A stretch of 64,000 nucleotides of DNA from Lacipirellula limnantheis (lineage in GTDB: Bacteria; Planctomycetota; Planctomycetia; Pirellulales; Lacipirellulaceae). The stretch spans positions 248,001-312,000 of the forward strand of contig NZ_CP036339.1 of NCBI RefSeq assembly GCF_007746075.1. Direction: 5' to 3'. This document shows, piece by piece, positions 60,856-64,000 of the stretch. Made by a program: the position numbers and the translations under genes. A model generated the notes under the pieces. The model was not told the DNA's origin and did not search any database. It saw nothing but the letters and a program-made list of their open reading frames with translations. Every line of letters begins with the position of its first letter. The stretch's first letter is position 1.

Positions 60856-61115
60856 GATGCTTTCTCCAATTGAACTGAACGTTGTCGCTTCTTCTTGTTC
60901 TCTAGCACTGCGAGCGTGATGACAGTAGCCAAGCCGATGGCGGCGCCGATCAGACCGCCTCCTGCTAAATAATCATTTCCGCAAAGTGGGGAGTCGGGCG
61001 GAGGGATGTTTAGAAGGACCGCCCCGCCAATCACCATTCCAATACCGCCGCCGACCGTCGTCACAACGATCGCCGCTAGCGAGTACTTAAGCAGCATCAG
61101 CAACGTGCGCATCAT
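60852..61115 (-). CDS. Small two-TM membrane protein
   Basis: 87 residues, two hydrophobic helices (about 8-35, 49-70) and a basic tail ENKKKRQR. No family recognised. Coupled by ATGA to the EEP gene. Confidence 0.65.
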   Translation of the reverse strand: MMRTLLMLLKYSLAAIVVTTVGGGIGMVIGGAVLLNIPPPDSPLCGNDYLAGGGLIGAAIGLATVITLAVLENKKKRQRSVQLEKAS

Positions 61116-61152
61116 GGGACGCCTCGATCATGCGCTCGCCGCGGCTGAACGC

Positions 61153-62325
61153 TCACACCCGCACCGACCAGCCGCGGCGGGCCATTCCCCATAGGATAAT
61201 CCACCAGAAGGCGACCGTCGCCGCCGCGAAGGCCAGCGACGCCAGCTTCGGGTCGCTGATGTGGTCGGTGAATACCTTCTCGTAAAGCCACCCCTTCGTC
61301 GACGATTCGCCGACGCGGGTTGCTCCGAGCAGCTGCGCCAACAATCCCGACCCGACGAAAATGAAAATCGCATTGATGCCGACGATCTCCAGCGGCCGCG
61401 CGAGCTTGCGGTATCCCGCCACGTCGAATAGCCCCAGGCAAAGCCCCAGCCCAATCATGCCGACGCCGCTGGTCAGTAGCACAAAGCTGCTGGTCCAGAG
61501 CTTTTTGTTGATCGGAAAGACGTCGCCCCAAACGATCCCCACGGCCGTCAGCCCGATGCCGGCAACGATCAGCCAACCCACAGTTCCCCAGTTGGCGCCG
61601 CGGCGCTGAATGGCGAGACCAACCCAATAGCCCAGCAGCGTGTTGACGATCGCGGGGAGCGTGCTCAGCAGTCCCTCCGGTTCGGTCTTCTCGCTCTTCG
61701 CCTGCGTGTACATGTGGTCGGCCCCAAGAACCTTCAGGTCGAACGCGCGCACCACGTTCCCTTCCGGCGAGAGCCGCGTCGGGTAGTTGCTTCCCGCGGG
61801 GAGCCAGGCTAGCAGCGCCCAGTAGCCAAGCAGCAGCCCTAGGACGATGGCGATCTGCGTGCGCAGACTGGTGTGAAGTACGATCAACGACGCTGCGAGA
61901 AACACCAGCGCGATCCGCTGCAGCACGCCCAGCAGACGCCATGTCTCCAAATGAAGTCCGTCGGCGCCGTTGAAGACGATCGCCAGGGTGCGACTGAACA
62001 GGACGCTGAATAGCCCGAGCGCGAACAGCAGAATCGTCCGCCGAACGATGCGCGCATACACCGCCGGGTCGATGGCCGCCCCGTCGCGATACTTCTTCAT
62101 CGAATAGGCAAGCGACGTCCCCATGATGAAGAGGAAGAGGGGAAATATCCAATCGGTCGGCGTCCACCCATGCCACGGCGCGTGATCGAGCATCCCATAC
62201 CGCTGCCCCGGCTCCCATTTGCCGGGGTTATTCACCAGCACCATGCCGATAATCGTCATGCCGCGAAAGGCGTCGAGCGAAAGGAGCCGCTGCGACTTGG
62301 TCGGCGCTGGGGAATCGAAGGACAT
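61153..62325 (-). CDS. DUF5009/HGSNAT-like acyltransferase membrane protein
   Basis: 390 residues with about 10 TM helices. The N-terminal LLSLDAFRGMTIIGMVLVN motif is the conserved start of HGSNAT/DUF5009-type proteins, related to heparan alpha-glucosaminide N-acetyltransferase; P-Y-H-type loops such as HGWTPTDWIFPLFLFIMG follow. Probably acyltransfer across the membrane; substrate unknown. Confidence 0.85.
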   Translation of the reverse strand: MSFDSPAPTKSQRLLSLDAFRGMTIIGMVLVNNPGKWEPGQRYGMLDHAPWHGWTPTDWIFPLFLFIMGTSLAYSMKKYRDGAAIDPAVYARIVRRTILLFALGLFSVLFSRTLAIVFNGADGLHLETWRLLGVLQRIALVFLAASLIVLHTSLRTQIAIVLGLLLGYWALLAWLPAGSNYPTRLSPEGNVVRAFDLKVLGADHMYTQAKSEKTEPEGLLSTLPAIVNTLLGYWVGLAIQRRGANWGTVGWLIVAGIGLTAVGIVWGDVFPINKKLWTSSFVLLTSGVGMIGLGLCLGLFDVAGYRKLARPLEIVGINAIFIFVGSGLLAQLLGATRVGESSTKGWLYEKVFTDHISDPKLASLAFAAATVAFWWIILWGMARRGWSVRV

Positions 62326-62361
62326 AGTTCCTGCTACAAAAATTCAAAGACCTAAATGCCT

Positions 62362-62518
62362 AACCGCCAAGGACGCCAAGAGCGCCGAGGAAATACAATA
62401 TATTGGAACCGCCGATAGACGCAGATGAACGCAAATCAGTTCAATCTGCGTCTGTCCGCGTTTATCGGCGGTTCATTCTTCCCTGTATTCCTTGGCGCTC
62501 TTGGCGTGCTTGGCGGTT
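62362..62518. repeat. Nested inverted repeats
   Basis: Outer arms 62362-62397 and 62484-62518 (AACCGCCAAGNACGCCAAGA...), inner arms 62406-62435 and 62445-62474 (GAACCGCCGATANACGC...). Two separate repeat families are nested in one cruciform-like locus. Confidence 0.8.
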
Positions 62519-62624
62519 CAATTGATCAATCAGACGGCTCCCCCAGTCATACGATGTTGATGGCCCTCTTTCCACTGTTATTTTTGGCCACCTGCGGTAG
62601 GTTGGGGCTTCGAGATCCCGCAAT

Positions 62625-64000
62625 ATGGGCGACGCCATCCAAGACGAACTGAACATCGGCGCCGCACCCCGCCTCGGCCTCGGGGACGCCGTCAGCCTGG
62701 TGATCGGCATCGTCGTCGGCACGTCGATTTTTCGCACGGCGCCCGAAGTCTTCCAAAACACTTCGGGCCCCTGGCCAGCATTGGGGGCGTGGTTCCTCGG
62801 CGGCATGCTCTCGATCATCGGCGCTTTCTGCTACGCCGAACTCGCAACAACGTACACCCGCGCCGGCGGCGACTACGAATACCTTACTCGTGCGTTCGGT
62901 CCCTGGGCCGGGTTCCTGTTCGGCTGGGCGCAACTGACCGCCGTCCTGACGAGCAGCATCGGCACGATGGCCTACACGTTCGCCGACTATGGCGTGAAGT
63001 TGTTTCGCATCGAGGAGAGCGGGACAGTGTGGTTGGCGACGGCGCCGATTGTGGCCGCTACGGTCCTCAATGCGCTGGGGACGTCGTTCGGCAAGACGAC
63101 GCAAAACATTTGCACCGTGGCGAAGGTGGCGGGGCTCATCGGCGTCGTGCTGGCCGGCATTGTGGCCGCCGATTGGACGAACCTGGCGTTTGCCCCTCTC
63201 CCGTCTGGGGAGAGGACGGGTGTGGGGGTGAACTGGCAGGCCTTCGGCCTCGCGATGGTTTTCGTTCTCTATGCCTACGGCGGTTGGAACGATGCGGCGT
63301 TCGTCGCCGCAGAAGTGCGCGACCGGAAGCGAAACCTGCCGCTCGCACTGATCGGCGGCGTGTTAGGCGTGACGGCCGTCTACCTCGCCGTGAACGTCGC
63401 CTACCTGGTCGCCTTGGGATTCGACGCCGCTCGTGCCACTCGCACCCCGGCGACCGACGTCATCGAAGCAGCGATTGGCCGCGCCGGCGGCAATCTCGCC
63501 AGCATCCTTGTGATGATCTCCGCGCTTGGCGCCATCAACGGCATGGTGCTGGTCGGCTCGCGCGTCTACGCGGCCGCGGGCGCCGACCATCGGCCGCTGC
63601 GGTGGCTGAGCGGTTGGGACGCCCAGCGCGGCGCCCCGCGAGCCGCGCTGCTGGCCCAAGCCGCCGTTTCATTGGCAATGGTGTTTGCGGTGAGCCTGGT
63701 CGACCCCAGCGACGGCTTCGGCACGTTGCTCGCCGCGACGGCCCCGGTCTTTTGGTCGTTCCTCATGGGTACCGGCGCGTCGGTGATTATCCTCCGCTGG
63801 CGCGATCCCCTGCGCGAACGTCCATTCGCCGTCCCGCTCTATCCGCTGCCGCCGCTGATCTTCTGCGCCACTTGCGGCTACATGCTTTACAGCAGCCTCT
63901 CTTACGCTCTATCCAAATCTCCTTGGTTGCCGCTGATGGGCATCGGGCCGGTGGCGGCGGGGCTGGCGGTGTATCTGCTGACGCCGCGCGAAAAGTCCTC
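62625..64000 (+). CDS. Amino acid permease (APC superfamily), partial at window end
   Basis: 458 codons are visible and the frame continues beyond the window. About 12 hydrophobic helices; the N-terminal GDAVSLVIGIVVGTSIFRTAP is the APC signature with the GxG substrate loop. About residues 190-202 (APLPSGERTGVGV) are encoded by a CCCCTCTCCCGTCTGGGGAG palindrome (63194-63230), a repeat inserted in frame in a loop between helices. Substrate unknown. Confidence 0.85.
   Translation, partial: MGDAIQDELNIGAAPRLGLGDAVSLVIGIVVGTSIFRTAPEVFQNTSGPWPALGAWFLGGMLSIIGAFCYAELATTYTRAGGDYEYLTRAFGPWAGFLFGWAQLTAVLTSSIGTMAYTFADYGVKLFRIEESGTVWLATAPIVAATVLNALGTSFGKTTQNICTVAKVAGLIGVVLAGIVAADWTNLAFAPLPSGERTGVGVNWQAFGLAMVFVLYAYGGWNDAAFVAAEVRDRKRNLPLALIGGVLGVTAVYLAVNVAYLVALGFDAARATRTPATDVIEAAIGRAGGNLASILVMISALGAINGMVLVGSRVYAAAGADHRPLRWLSGWDAQRGAPRAALLAQAAVSLAMVFAVSLVDPSDGFGTLLAATAPVFWSFLMGTGASVIILRWRDPLRERPFAVPLYPLPPLIFCATCGYMLYSSLSYALSKSPWLPLMGIGPVAAGLAVYLLTPREKS
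63194..63230. repeat. CCTCTCCC hairpin inside permease gene
   Basis: Stem CCTCTCCC/GGGGAGAGG around a short loop, then GACGGGTGTGGGGGT. Typical of a dispersed intergenic repeat; here it is translated in frame. Confidence 0.65.

Noticed and set aside
61112..62218. 368-codon minus-strand frame
   Set aside because: Shadow of the DUF5009 gene in another frame; no family features.

Overview
The window looks like a chromosomal segment of a high-GC planctomycete, most likely from the Pirellulales. The evidence is the combination of PEP-CTERM sorted proteins with dockerin-like Ca-binding repeats, a DUF1559-containing protein, TadE/TadG-like proteins, DapL-type lysine/diaminopimelate synthesis, many planctomycete-style hypothetical proteins, weak or absent Shine-Dalgarno sequences, and dense families of short palindromic repeats. 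No rRNA, tRNA or CRISPR was seen. The window is mostly housekeeping DNA; its interest lies in the repeats and small accessory cassettes between, and sometimes inside, the genes.

Layout. 0-9.9 kb: a radical SAM protein, a complete IS element inserted in a palindromic repeat, UDP-glucose dehydrogenase (ugd), a large aspartic-protease-like PEP-CTERM surface protein, then a minus-strand TadE/TadG/TadE/HAMP cluster and a putative lipoprotein. 10-19 kb: metallophosphoesterase, apolipoprotein N-acyltransferase (lnt), an ABC-F ATPase, a parD antitoxin with a frameshifted parE, a secreted esterase, rsmD and a secreted cyclophilin. 19-28.3 kb: a LysR regulator, then gltB and gltD (glutamate synthase) separated by a GxxExxY (PD-(D/E)XK-like) gene enclosed in perfect 29-bp inverted repeats, a RelE/ParE-type toxin-antitoxin pair and a Bcp peroxiredoxin.

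28.7-37.3 kb: a DUF485/ActP-type acetate or solute symporter pair, a PEP-CTERM esterase, a four-gene ECF sigma/anti-sigma operon ending in a DUF1559 fusion protein, and rsmE. 37.4-49 kb: an ExeA-like ATPase, a coiled-coil protein with a predicted nuclease-like domain next to a DUF5678/retropepsin pair, a 1376-residue protein with a very acidic tract, a PQQ-propeller protein, phosphofructokinase and an NAD-dependent epimerase. 49-64 kb: a GNAT-like protein, a GT2 glycosyltransferase, rimI, a dockerin/PEP-CTERM protein, a cold-shock protein, a DUF255 thioredoxin-domain protein, dapL, a TPR protein, an EEP-family hydrolase, a DUF5009 membrane protein and an APC permease that runs off the window.

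The best candidate for something new is the inverted-repeat system. A family of paired repeat arms with a period of about 8-9 nt recurs at six or so loci; at one locus the pair carries a nuclease-like GxxExxY gene and splits the gltBD operon, while at another, just upstream of gltB, the same kind of pair is empty. In addition GC-rich palindromes are embedded in frame inside at least four protein genes, and an IS has landed inside one such palindrome with the empty site still reconstructable.
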